Positions 23,055 to 35,500 of a stretch of 64,000 bases of DNA are shown one piece after another (within the stretch, counting starts at the first letter, position 1; each line of letters begins with the position of its first letter). Where the stretch lies: contig JAQGBZ010000331.1 of assembly GCA_034687125.1 (NCBI GenBank), positions 1 to 64,000 of the forward strand, read 5' to 3'. The notes below the pieces were generated by a model, which saw only the letters and a list, made by a program, of their open reading frames with translations, ran no database searches and was not told where the DNA came from. The stretch comes from Neelides folsomi. Lineage: Eukaryota; Arthropoda; Collembola; Neelipleona; Neelidae. The position numbers were made by a program, and so were the translations under genes.

Positions 23055-24613
23055 TTAAAGTTTGGTTATTGAAATCTCTTTCTCTTCAATACATTCCTGT
23101 GCGATTTCCTCAACTTTATCCTCCCTAGTTGGTTGAATTTGGAGTGAACCAAGCGAGTAAAGATCAGTTTCAAGTTCGCCGAACTCAACGCCTCCTTCAC
23201 TTGAAATACTCGGACGGCCTTCGACCTTCTTCACACGAGAAAATGTTTTCATGTTTTCTTCAAGATAATTCACAATGTCCTCCTAATTAAAACATTCTTT
23301 TTACATAAAAGATTTAATTTAAATAATTCCTAATTTGATAAATGATTAGACATTCGAAATTTTAATTACGTGATCTTCAATGACATAAGCCATGTCGACA
23401 AATAAATCATGAAGTGCAGATAAAGAATTTTCCAATTGCACTATTTCTTCGTGGCGGTCCTCGATAGACACAAGCATTTCTTTAGCTTGCTCTGGTTCAG
23501 CTATTATCTAACATTAAAACAATTTATTTTTCAATATATTTTTATGAACAATAAATATTTAAATTAACCCCTGCATAAAAGATTGCCCAATTTCCTTCTT
23601 TGACCATCGAGTCCACTTCTTCGTCCGTGTATTCTTTCCCACCTTTATTTAAAATTACCGTTTAAAGCACAGATAAAGTAATAAATACAATAGGATAGTG
23701 AAATTTTGTATTTGTACAAATCTCAAATTGTCGAATAATTCTGAGTCTTGAAGCTTTAATGAAATCTGTGTGACTTCTTCTGAATTCCATCATTGCATCA
23801 ATGAAAGATTTTCTCAATGCTTTCCCCTGACTTCCTTTGATTCTTAATGTTGCGGGGAAATAACCAGTTTTTTCACTTGCATCTTCACCCAGTCTCACAT
23901 TGTCTTCAATTTCTAAAAAGAAATAATTTTTGTCTTTAACTTTATAATCAATATTTATAATCAATATAACATTATAATCAAAATAACGTGGGAATAAAAT
24001 AAATATAAAAAACTTTAAATTTTTTTATTAATTTTAAATCTTACCTTTAATTGATTTTCGAATATCCTTAAATTCTTCTTGTATTCTTTCATACAAATCA
24101 TCCAAATTGGTTTTCATCACTTAAAATTTTAATTTCTTTTAGTTTGAAAAAATATATAGAATTAAATATAAAAATCTCATTCAGACCTTCCTTTGGATTT
24201 GGATGAGTCAGAATTTGACTTTGCTTTTTCTTCATTAAATCAATATCCTCGTTGACGTCGTCGATTTTTTTCCTAATTCCTTCGACCTAATTTTTAATTA
24301 AAAATTAATTAAGTTCCAATTATTATTTTTTAATTACTTGCCAAGTTTAGAAAAATTGACAATTGTTCGAGCTTGTCCACGGGTGGAACAAAGGGTAATA
24401 TAAGGGAAGGAAGAGATGTTGAAGAGGATATTCCATTTTCATTGACATCAACAACAGCTTCTTCCTTCTTTTTTTTAGTAATCATACTTTTCACACGAAC
24501 AACTTTCTAATAAATTTTCAATTCAAATAAAATGCATGATGATTTTTTTAAAAACGTTTATTTAATTTTGATCTTACTTTTCTAATTCCATTAAATCTGT
24601 CAGTCGAAATCAT
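23055..24613 (-). CDS. Syntaxin-like protein without a membrane anchor, eight exons, 336 residues
   Basis: The exons are 24613-24578, 24506-24342, 24286-24187, 24119-24045, 23912-23718, 23642-23569, 23507-23370 and 23282-23055; the phases agree. Syntaxin-1-type landmarks appear in order: Habc helix a (VEGIRKKIDDVNEDI), QSQILTHPNP, helix c (ATLRIKGSQGKALRKSFIDA), a YTDEEVDSMVKEGNWAIFYA segment, and the first half of the SNARE motif (RHEEIVQLENSLSALHDLFV). Two things are unusual. The zero-layer Gln of Q-SNAREs (VESQGEM) is His here (VIEDH, then EDI). The SNARE heptads run out about four layers later, and the last exon gives a charged, Ser- and Glu-rich tail ending EISITKL with no transmembrane helix. 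The intron after exon 2 needs a GC donor. It could be a soluble, regulatory syntaxin; this is inference. A typical syntaxin-1 has about 290 residues. Confidence 0.8.
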
Positions 24614-25331
24614 TGCAGCAATTTTTTGAAAATTCTAAATTATTCAATCTAAAATATCCTCAGTACGAGCCACACAAATTTTCATTAATGTACTTAGGTA
24701 TTAATTATTTTCGTTTATTAGTTAAAATGTAATGTGGCACAAGGCACAAGCAATCGAAGATGATTCAGAGATGAGTGTTCATTTAATGATCATTAATGAC
24801 CATTGTGTTCTCATTAAAAGCTTATACATTACATAGCTACTTATATTAAAATAAACATTACAATATATATTTTTCTCAAATTGATCATATTCATAATGAA
24901 CAATGACAAATTGTTTCTTCATATGAGATATCAGGATTAAAACCTAAAACTATAGCATGAAATTATGAGAGCAATTGAGCAACAATTTCGCTCCCATTTA
25001 ATTAAGTCTCATAAGTATGACTATAAGATTCATTAATAAGGACATGCATGTGTTTCTAATTAACCTAAAATTTACTTACAATTTCTAACAAAACACAAAC
25101 ATGATGATTTACAACTCAATACCAGGTGTCATAAAACTTAAAAAACACTAAGCTGCTGTCAAATATTTTATTAACATCCAACAGGGAGTGGTAATTAAAT
25201 TTTAATTAAACTACTACATTCATGTATGTATTAGTCAACAAATTGGGTTAGATTTAGAATGAATGCGATATAAAGAAATATGTTTGGTTTAATGGATAAT
25301 TAGACACGATATTTATTGCTGTAGATTATAA
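24614..25331. other. Intergenic between the syntaxin-like and P450 genes
   Basis: This holds the promoter side of the syntaxin-like gene and the 3' flank of the P450 gene, both on the minus strand. I see nothing else. Confidence 0.4.
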
Positions 25332-27534
25332 TTAATTTCTACGAACAAGGTTTAATTGAATGTCTCCATATTGAAAAACGAAAAGAGTTCCTTTTTTGAA
25401 ATTAATTTCCGTTTCTTTTGTTTCTTCAAATTGAAAATGTTTAAAAATGTTGCAGAGTACAATTTTGCTCAGTGAATATGCTAATTTTATTCCTATTGTA
25501 TTATAAATACATTTTAGTCATTGCATATATTTCATATTAAATTGATGCGAATAATATTATTTAACTTATTTGTTGTGTTATGTTTAAAAATATAATCTAC
25601 CTATGCAATTTTTTGGTCCATGTCCAAAAGAGTTAAAAGCATAAGGATGCAAATTTTTCTTGTTTTCTGGTAAGAATCTCTCAGGCTTGAAAAAATCTGG
25701 TTCTGGAAAATATTTAGGATTCCGATGTATTGCCCAATTGGGGAAAACGACAATTTGTCCTTTGGAAATCACAAGCCCAGTTTCCTCATCTTTCCATTGT
25801 TTCGTACAAAGACGTTCCGGACGAATGAACGGCGAATTCAAACGGAGAGATTCAGTAATTGTTGCTTCAAGATATTCCATTTCCTTAATGGATTCACCGT
25901 TTATTTCCCCATTGAATTTGTTCATGATGATTTCATCAAATTCTTGGAGAATTTTCTCTTGAGCTTCAGGATTCTTTGCCAAGTGATAGCCAACTAAAGA
26001 CAGTGTCGTACCAGTGGAATCAAACATGGTGAAGAATTGTTCAAGAATTTGAGAAATTCCAGTTTGTTTGGTGATTCCGAGTCTCTTGAATTCAGGCGTT
26101 GAGGATCGGTTGATAATGTCAACAAGGATCTCAAGAACGTCATTTTGCTTTCCCCCGCTTTTCATTCGAATGTTCACAATTTCGTCCATCATTGTTGCAA
26201 AATGGTCAATTCCATCAGTAGGAAATACTTTTGGGAAAAACGGTTTCAAAAATGGAAATACCACTGAAATAATAAATTTTTATTATTATCATATTAATTA
26301 TGTTACGATTATTCTTATATTGCATATTATTACTAACCCTTCTCAATCAAATAAAAGATAATTTATAACAAACACATGTACAATGTATGGTACATAGAGT
26401 AAAAAATTAAGAAATTAAGAAAATTTAATATTAAAACAATTAAAAGGTAAAAATAATTTTTAATAGAATCCTTAAAATCATTACGTAGTAAATTATAAGT
26501 GTAATTATATTTAACATGCTCGCAAAGAATCTTTTTGAGAAGATTGGCAAATTTGTTATTTGGATTCATTCTGTCTTCAAGTTGAATTCCGCATAAAGCT
26601 TGAGCTCCGTAATCAACCATCAAACCGACAATTCGACTATCAAAATAACAATTTTTAATTTAGTTGATTCAATTATGAATTCAACAATTCAACATAAATT
26701 ATTAAATTAATATAAAATGTAAATTTTAATATAAATAGTACTATTAACATTGATACTTATGTTTTTAACAACCTTCTATATAAAATCTTCTTGCTTTGAA
26801 CATTTTCTTGGTCAAATTCCTCAACCCATTGATCCACACATTCTTTTGCAAGGGTTCCCATTATCTCATTTAAATGTTTAATCCTACCAGTAGAAAATGC
26901 AGGAGAAAACAAATTCCTGACCATTTTCCATTTTTCCGCTTTAAAAATAATATAATTTAGGTACATAATATAAAGAATAACATACGTTTTACTACACAGA
27001 TCAATTCATTGTCAGTAATATTATTTTTAAATAAAATATTATTTCATTGATTAATTATTTACTTGGAAGATAATCCATTATTTCATTAGCAATTGGATGA
27101 CCCAAATCAATAGAAGCCCTTGCACTGAAATGTTCATAATCTTGGACCATCATTCGCTTCACCAAGTCTGCATTACAAACGTGTAAAATCGGAGTTCTCC
27201 CTTCATACACCTGGACGAATTCATTATTCATTCATTCATTAATTATTGATTAATTAAACATTTACAACAGTAAAATGAATAGTAAATTTTTAAAATTACA
27301 TTTAAGACAAAATATGTTTACCCCATATACTTCTCCAAATTTTCTGAATCTTCTAATATCTTCCTTCTGCATGATGGTGGTAGGCAATTTAGTCAAAGAA
27401 CCAAAAAGCCAATGAGATTCCACAATTGGAACTCCCATTGATTCCAAAATTCCTCTGTTCCATCGGGCGTACAAAATTAGTAGGCTGATTAAACCAATTA
27501 AAGATATTATGAAAATTTCAATCATTTCCTTCAA
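25332..27534 (-). CDS. Cytochrome P450, CYP3-clan-like, intact, 500 residues
   Basis: The exons are 27534-27322, 27210-27063, 26938-26773, 26636-26485, 26263-25601 and 25492-25332. Phases agree and the total is 501 codons with the stop, the usual P450 length. Landmarks in order: an N-terminal anchor helix (IEIFIISLIGLISLLILYA), the C-helix WKMVRN (W-x3-R), the I-helix region (FFTMFDSTGTTLS), the K-helix E-x-x-R (ESLR), PERF, and the heme loop FGHGPKNCIG with Cys446 as thiolate ligand. The CIG ending and PERFLP spacing suggest the CYP3 clan. The I-helix is divergent: where A/G-G-x-D/E-T-T is expected it has T-M-F-D-S-T, so the oxygen-relay Thr is Ser. P450s of this type are ER-bound monooxygenases, often for xenobiotics; the substrate is unknown. 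A decayed P450 lies directly upstream on the same strand but belongs to another clan. Confidence 0.85.
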
Positions 27535-28383
27535 TTCGATTCTAAATATTAAAATATCAAAGTGTTATTATGATGTTATTCCATATGTGAGTTTGAGAAT
27601 TAATTAATTATTAAACAAATCCTTGAAAGAATGAATTAATTATTATAGTCGCGAATTTATATAAATTGCTTAAATCTCATGCTAATGAATATTCAAGTTA
27701 ATATCATTGTGTGTAACATTGAAAAGATATGATAGATCAAAGTAAATTCATGCTATGAGTTATTATAGTATTATCTACCCCACTTAAAGATTCTATGCTG
27801 CTATTTATTATAGCAGATATTTGGAGCAGATTAGGCATCAGCTTCTTTTTTATTTTCTAATGCTCCAATATTGATAAATATGAAGATTTACTTTTATATG
27901 CAGAATAATATATTTACTCTTTTAGTAAATATTGACCTTGTGCAACTATCACCTTGAATTTGATAGATGATTTGTATGTTTTCATTTAGCTTTGAACCTT
28001 CCCTCACTTCATTAAAAATAAAACCTCAGCTCAGCCGTAAAAAATCAAGAAATGAGATCAAGAATTATGTAAAATGGTTTTATTCATAGGCTTTACTATT
28101 CCGATTAATATTTAATGATTTAATTTTAAAGAATAACAAACATTTAGGTAACTATTATAGCTATTATAATTGCTCTATTGGATAAGTAAAACAACATTAC
28201 GTACACAAGTTAATTATATGTACTAATACACAAATACACAATATTATTCATACTATTGTTGTATTACCTACAATACTAGCATTAAGTGTGGGTGTGTATC
28301 TTACCTATGTTTTTCATAAAAGTTTAAAATATTAGGACTTTTAAAGGACTTTAAAAAAGCTCTTGTACAACGACTGGATATTG
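27535..28383. other. Intergenic between the two P450 loci
   Basis: This is the promoter side of the intact P450 and the 3' flank of the decayed one. I see nothing coding. Confidence 0.4.
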
Positions 28384-30183
28384 TTAAGGTGTGATTACGA
28401 GTCCGTATTCTGAATAGTTAATATCAAGTTTCTTTTCTAATAAATTGGGCTTAAAAGTGAAATTCTGGACAAGTCTCATTGTAAATAAAAACATTTCATC
28501 TTTAGCAATACTTCCAGTCACACAGGATCTTTTCCCAATAAAAAACGGCATTAAGGATGAATGTTTAGAAAAATTTCCACCCTCGTCCAGAAATCTCTCA
28601 GGCACAAATTCCATTGGGTCATGCGAAGTCCACGAAGATGGATCGTGATGGATTTTCCACAAATTTTGATAAATCGCTGACCCTTTAGGAATTTCATAAC
28701 CTCCAAGTTGATCTGTTTGGGTTGCAGCGTGGAAAAATCCTAATGGGGCAATTGAGGCTTTTCTTTGGGATTCGGCAATGAACGCTTCTGCATACGGCAT
28801 CCTAAAACACAAAAAATCATTTCATACTATTTAATATCCTGAAACTTGATTAATAAACATTCTAGCATTTAAGGTTCTGAAAGGTTAGGTTTGTTAAAAG
28901 TAGGATATGTATTATATGAATAATATATGTTAGCATTTTTCTATCTGCAAGCGTTGGAAGCCGAGATTTGCCAACAACTGAATGAATTTCATTTCTTAAT
29001 TTGTCTTGAATTTCTTGATGGGCTGTAAGATAAAGAAATGTCCAAGCTATTGAAGTGCTCACAGTGTCCCATCCAGCAGTAATCATATCCACCATTATAA
29101 AGATCAAATTCTTTTCTAATTTAAAATAAAGTTTTCATTTAAATCATTTACAATTTACAATTTAGCCATTCTTTATCCCTTTTAGTGCAAATTATAAGAT
29201 TATAACAAAGCAGTATATACACATATTATCTTTTTACTTTCATGTTCCTTATAAAAAGCTGATTTAGAATTTTGGCTCATTTTCTCCATCTGGATTAAGT
29301 AATGATCGACCATGTCCCTTGGGTCATTTGAGTCAAGTTTCTTTTCATGATCTTCCACAATTTGATTTAAAAATTGGAGCAAAGGAGGGATCATTCTATT
29401 AAATGCATTTACTCCGCTTTGTTCTCCGAATATTTTAGCCAACCAAGGCATATAAAACATTATGCCCATGAAGTCTTGTCTTTCAAAGCCGCTATATTTA
29501 AACATGTAAATTTTATATTTATACTTAATTTACAATTAAATATGCCCATGCAATATCATAAATTAATCAATAAGGATAAATATTATACTCGAGGATGAGT
29601 TTGGTTATTTTCCTCAATTCCTTATCATCTTTTTCATATCGGATTCCAGTCGTGAGTTGCCATACAATTTTCAAAGCATGTAAATTAAATCTTTGGTTCA
29701 TCTGAATTGGGGAGTTCAAGTCCATTCTGTTCACGTTTTTGCAAGTTCGCGCGCAGAATTTAGATCATTGACTACAACAACGCTAATTTTAAGAAGTTTA
29801 ATGAGGATTAAACTGCATTTTATATTTTAATTTTATATTAAGAAATAATATATTGATTTATATGAATTTAGAATAAGAATTGAATTACGGGTAATTTCCA
29901 AAATGCAATCCTATAATTGGTCCATATTTTTCGCTTAGCTTGCAGATACCATGATCGACTCGATTACCAATTTGGAAAAAATTCCCAAATAAGGGCCATG
30001 GCTTTGGTCCTACAATATTTCAAACATTATCAAATAAATATTTAAACATTTGAATTTGCAATTGTTTTTCAAAAAACTAACCTGGTCGAAAATTTTTTTC
30101 CGACGTGGAGTTAACAAATAAAGCGACAACGTAAAAGTTAAAATCACAAGTAATAAAAAATACATTTTTATTTGAAAATTCAT
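28384..30183 (-). pseudogene. Cytochrome P450 pseudogene, CYP2-clan-like
   Basis: The exon remnants are 30183-30082, 30009-29889, 29782-29589, 29491-29238, 29115-28928 and 28801-28384. Recognisable parts are a hydrophobic anchor (MYFLLLVILTFTLSLYLL), GPKPWPLFGN, the I-helix AGWDTVSTS, E-S-Q-R of the K-helix, PERF and the heme region. The lesions are: a one-base loss in a run of seven A near 30095, which breaks the frame between the anchor and RPGPKPW; loss of about 80 residues including the C-helix W-x3-R, leaving a TGA (ELAKT then stop) beside RMDLNSPIQMNQRF; a donor GT changed to AT at about 28927, between the I-helix and K-helix exons; and the final Gly of the heme motif replaced (FFIGKRSCVT). 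The other splice sites still fit in phase, so the decay looks fairly recent. Confidence 0.8.
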
Positions 30184-31070
30184 TTGAAGATAAATAAGCT
30201 AACTAAGTATTACATATATCACTAATATTGTATGTCGAATTCTAGTAATATTGATTTTGAATACGATGTTTTTGTATAGGCAGAGTATCGGTGCATTTAT
30301 AAATCAAAATAAAGATAAAATACAATTATTTAATTAAACTTGTGTGTTTATTATTTTAAGATAGGGAGTTTACCTTATAGAAATCGCATTCATGGAGAAT
30401 GAAAATAAAATGATTCTATTGCAAAACATAATGACAAAGAACGAAGATAAAATCATCACTCCATCACTCACAATCAGGAATATAAATACTATTAGTAAAT
30501 GTATAAATTATAACATTGAGAATGTAAAAAAATTCATAGATAATAGAATTTATGCACAAAGCGTACAACAGCAACTACTAAGGTCAAATCAAATCTTTTG
30601 ATAATATTGAAATTCTTTTATATATAGTAAGTAATGTATTTTAAATTAATCCTATTAAAATCATATTCGAAATTCGCAAACTACATATCTCGTGTTCAAT
30701 TTCACTATTTGATGTGGAGGATAAAAACACATTATGAATTGAATCATACGTAAAATCAGCAAAAAGTGTTGATATTGATAAATATGTAGTACATCGTTAG
30801 TATTGTTGAAATATTAAATTTTTTTAATTAAGCATAAATAATAAATATGAACAAAATTACATATAAGTATTATTATTTTATTTCTTGTAAACAATTATAA
30901 AATTACAATTTAAGTCTTGACAGATTTGACCCACAATTTAATCTACAATCAGTTATTTATGTTTGAAAGCATATCAACATAGCATTAAATACATTGAGAA
31001 TTGTTTTGTCACATTTTTGAAAGCGGTATTTAATTTTAATATCATGTTTATTATTTTCATGAACTGAATG
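30184..31070. other. Intergenic stretch
   Basis: This is the promoter side of the P450 pseudogene and the 3' flank of the DPY30-domain gene. A 69-codon plus-strand frame at 30392-30601 is AT-driven and has no domain. I see nothing else. Confidence 0.4.
31047..31052 (-). other. Poly(A) signal of the DPY30-domain gene
   Basis: AATAAA on the minus strand, about 20 bases after the stop codon at 31071-31073. Confidence 0.6.
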
Positions 31071-32543
31071 TTAGTTTATTGGCATTTGTCCCTGTTGTTG
31101 CATTGGCATTTGTCCTTGTTGTTGCATTGGCATCTTCCCTTGCTGTTGCAATGATTGTCTTTGTTGCTGCATTGGCATTTGTCCTTGTTGTCCATTTTGA
31201 CCCATTTGATCCTGCTGTTGCACTCCATCTTGTTGTTGCCATTGTTGTCTATTCAATTGGCTCTCTTGGGGTTTCATTGGATCATTTCCGCCGACCATGT
31301 TCCCTTCACCAGAAACTCTCTTTCCTTGTACGGATCCCCTTTGAGAATCTTTCGAAAGTCTTTTCCCTTCTTGAGACGCTCGCTTGGTGTTTGGATTTGG
31401 AAAAGCCATCATGCCTTCACCTTCTTCTTCAGCGTATTCTTCTCCTAGTAAAATAATTTTATAGAAATAATATTTTTATTATAAATTAAACTATACCATA
31501 TAGTATATTATAATATATTCAATTTAGGATTTGTTTAATTGAGCAATTATTAAAATATACCTGCAAAGGTAACGACTTCATTTCCCTCATCTTCGTCTTC
31601 ATCTTCGTCCCATTCATTTTGAGTGAGAGGTCCGCCGTATCCTGGAGGTCCATAAGGATTATCAGGGACAAATCCTTGTCCAATCTCCGGAGGTTGTTTT
31701 GGCTCTTCAGATTCGTCTAACAATTTAATTAATCGATTAATCAGGATTTAATTAAAATTTTAAAATTATTTTCTTACCCTTTGCTCTGGCCCATTGGCGT
31801 TCTTTAATGACATCAAGTGCATTTTGCACATCTCTTCTCTTCAACTCTTCGTTGTACCTCCACCTGAGGAGCCAATGGCCAAGATATTCAATTGGATCCG
31901 CCGGTCGACGAATGCAAATTTCAGCCAAAGCTGCAACGAGAATCGGGCCCAAATTCTTCTTAAGATATTCAACTTCTTGGTAAGTTCTCTCATTAATGCT
32001 TGATCCTTTAAGAAGTCCCGACCCGGCCCCTTTGGATCCTCCTTTCTTCGATCCAGACGATTTCCGATCGGTCAAACTTCCAATTCTCGATTTGGTCGCT
32101 TCAGGTCCACTTGACAACTTTTTTCCTTGTTGGGATAAAGGTGGAATGACTCCTCTGTCGATGGCTTCGCTCTGCATCGAAGTCCTTCGAGATTGATTGG
32201 AAAGTCGTTTTTCTCCAAGTGCAGCCGATTGACCTGATTCTCGTCTGTCTCCTGGCATTGATCGACCCGAAAGACGCTTTTCCCCTCCTCCAGGAATTTC
32301 ACTTTGACCAGACATACGTTTTTCTCCTTGGAATTGACCGCCTTGGGATTGACCCGAGAGACGCTTTTCCGTTCCACCTTGACCTTGAGATTGACCCGAA
32401 AGACGTTTTTCTGTCGAGTTGGGAATTCCTTCAGGTTGGCCGGAAAGTCCTGAGAATTTTCTTTCCTCTCCCATTTCATCTTGGAGAAGGGAAGTTCGCT
32501 TTTCGCCGGAAATCCTCCGATCTCCGCTGACTTGATCCATCAC
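31071..32543 (-). CDS. DPY30-domain protein with arrays of basic-basic-x-Ser motifs, 431 residues
   Basis: The exons are 32543-31778, 31716-31561 and 31444-31071; phases agree and the sum is 432 codons with the stop. Residues about 1-130 are a low-complexity repeat around E-K-R-L-S-G-Q-S; ten units fit K/R-K/R-x-S (RRIS, KRTS, RKFS, KRLS four times, KRMS, RRES, RRTS), the consensus for protein kinase A. Residues about 192-233 are a DPY30 domain (YLKKNLGPILVAALAEI, RPADPIEYLGHWLL), followed by a charged helix (EELKRRDVQNALDVIKERQ). This layout resembles the DYDC1/2 family, linked to cilia and sperm flagella. Exon 2 is Pro-rich and then acidic (WDEDEDEDEG). Exon 3 repeats G-K-R-x-S motifs and ends in Gln-rich QMPMQQQG repeats. 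The start could be the first or second of two adjacent ATGs. Confidence 0.75.
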
Positions 32544-35500
32544 TTTGATGATTTCGGAAAGAACTTTACGGACAATACAAAAAGTTCACAATTTTGACTA
32601 AATTTTAATCAATATTTGGGGAATTTGGTGCTCAAAGACGAAAATGATTATTTGCAAAAAATTTAGAATTATGGATTTCTTTTCAAAACGGAAAATTTGC
32701 CATAAAAAATATTGACTACAAGATAGATTCTGTTTATTAAATTTGTGTCTGTGGCTACTGCTCAAAATTTTTAAAATTGCTTTCTTATGTTTATGCAAGT
32801 TGAACAAAGCAGTTATCTTGGTGAAGTTATAAAGTATTTTAATTCCATTACAATTTTTTATTCGATACTATAATATATCTTACTACGTATTATACCATAT
32901 ACGATTTTATAAGAACCCTTTTCTCTTGCTCTTAATTAAACTTTTCATAATTCCTACATTTATAATTTGAATTTGAATTAAATGTTAGCTCGAGCCGGAG
33001 GTTATTATTTTATTATAATTAATGTAACAATTTAAAACTTTAATGTCATTACGAATAAAAGTACAGATAAAAATAAATATATTTGTATCTGTACATTTGG
33101 TAAATTGCATATTGTCTAAAGTACACTTATTTCAATAAAAACGAATGGTGAGAGAAAAGATGTCGGATCTTTTAGATCTCTTCAATGGGCTATACTTAAA
33201 TTATATAGCCTGATCGACAGACTTTTAGACAAATGGAACAAATCAAAAATGAATAGTCGCTTGAACGAAGTTTGTCAAAAAAAGATCCACTCTTCCACAC
33301 TTGTCATTTTTTATCCAAATGGAAAATTTCAATCCCCTAAAAACTCCCAGGTTTTCTCTCGTCGTCACATCTTTACAAGATATTTTGAGGAGAAGCTTCT
33401 CTTGAAATTCCAGTAAATCATGTGGAAAACTTTATTTCAACCCCAAAGCCTAAACTCTAGTGGGAAACCAACGGTAAACGACTGGTAATTGATAAAAACC
33501 CACAACGACCCATAAATTTAAATCCAAATTTAACCCTTCATTTCACCAATGCTATGAATTTATTATTAAAAAAGAAATATTTCATCATTGAATTGTATTG
33601 AATTGCCTCCTGCACCTGAGATTCTTGAAACTGATGCTGTCACATGTGTTTATATTTAACAAGTTAATCTCAGAATTCCTTCCAATGCACCTGAACTTCC
33701 AATTTTCTGTCTTTTTCTCTTTCAATGAATTCAGTAAAAAAAATTTAGAACGTTGAATAGTTTTGAAATAAAAGACATTTGTTAAATTCGGATTAAGGAA
33801 CCAGCTGGATAAATAATCCTATTAAACATTTTGGAATCCTTTTTCTCTCACGAGGCTTGCAAGTTTTTTTATATAAAAAACTAACACACATAAAAGTAAC
33901 AAAAGTATTAAATAATAGTTTAGACCATTAATTTGATGAATTAATTTAATCTTCTTAAAGAATAAATGGAAAAAAAAGAAATAAACGAGGAAATTTTTGA
34001 GAAGGAAGTGATTTCGATTTCCAATTATGATCCCATCCTTTGTCACTTTCCAATCTAATAAGCTCCACTGACTTCCTTTCAATATTACTACCTTAAATGC
34101 TTGCATCTTTTCTTTCCTTTTCTACTTTCTGCACATCTCGATTTGATTTCTTGCCAAAAATAAGAGATTGTAAGATTGCCTTATAAATATAATCTTGATC
34201 CTATCGAATCCCTACATCAAAGCAAAACCTAAAATTTAATAAAATTATATTTACTAAATAAAAATTAATATTATGTTTAATATTAATATTGGTAGATACA
34301 ACAGGTAGATATACAGGGTGTTTACTATGTAGTGTTCTTTCGAGAGCTTACTAAATACTGACTAAATAGCTTTTAGTAGATTACATAGTAAATACGCTGT
34401 TCTATAGTTCATAGTAGTACTTATCATATATAAGTAAATATCATACATTTGTTTTGTACAAGCTCAAACTATTTTGAAAATAAGTTAGTTGAATGTCAAA
34501 TGTGATTAAACGATTGTCATTAACACGATTCTCAAAGTTTTTGTGCAATTTAATCCGTGTATTTTACTTAATTATATATAGTAAAGCTTTTGATGGTGAA
34601 TGGATACTCAAAGTTCAAATAATTAAACTTTGAGAGATTTGAGGTTGAAACCATTGAAGTGACATAATTATTGAAGTTGATATTTTCCAATCTTCCTTTT
34701 TTGTAATCCAATACTTAATTACGTAGTAAATTTCAAAACAAATGAAATGGAGACATTCCCTACAAAGTTTGTACAAGTTCACATTCTACGTTGAGTAATT
34801 ATAAATATTCATATTCATTATATTAAGTATTATATATCTGTTGCATATAATTATTAATTTCCATACATGATACATGTAAAGTATAGGTAAACAACATAAC
34901 ATATCATTCGTAAGTATATGCAACTAAGTTAATTAAAGAAGAATTTGATGAGCACAAGTTTTTATTTCATGACTTTCCCCGTCTGTCTAAAGTTCTTGTT
35001 TTGTTAGTTCGCCTAGTTAAATCTTCTTTAAACCAAACAAATTAACAAAGTTCGGAGTCTACATAGAACGAAAATAATTTTTAATTAAAAATACTCTATA
35101 AACCATTAATTCCCTATAGTAAACCAGCTGAATGTTGAATAATAGGTATGTGTTTAAGTGATTGCAGCCCTTTTTTAAAAAAACTAGTACATTGACATTT
35201 GATGTATATACTGCATAATACATGTTAAAATAGAGATGCGACAGTCTCTGTCTAAATAAAAAAATCAAAAGTGAGGGAGCAACCATGCAGCCTGAAATTG
35301 TTCTTTCACGCGTATGAATCGATTCCTTCTGGTAATTCAATGAAAAAGATTGGGGACGAGTGGATGCGAAGATGCGATGAAGATAAACCAAGTTAATGTT
35401 AAATGGAACTGACATCCGGCCTTCTTGGGTTAATTCAGCTTTTTTCCCAAAGATAAAATATTTACGGTTAAGTACATGTACTAATTTGGCTTGAGAAAGT

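Noticed and set aside
31079-31456. Plus-strand frames opposite the Gln-rich exon of the DPY30 gene
   Set aside because: They are antisense shadows of the CAA/CAG repeats; the minus-strand model has splice sites and a domain.
32072-32530. Alternative frames over the EKRLSGQS repeat exon
   Set aside because: They arise from the repetitive codons; only the 263-codon frame leads in phase to the DPY30 domain and the next exon.
33822-34106. 94-codon minus-strand frame with a Phe/Leu-rich stretch
   Set aside because: The hydrophobic run comes from A/T homopolymers; there is no family resemblance.
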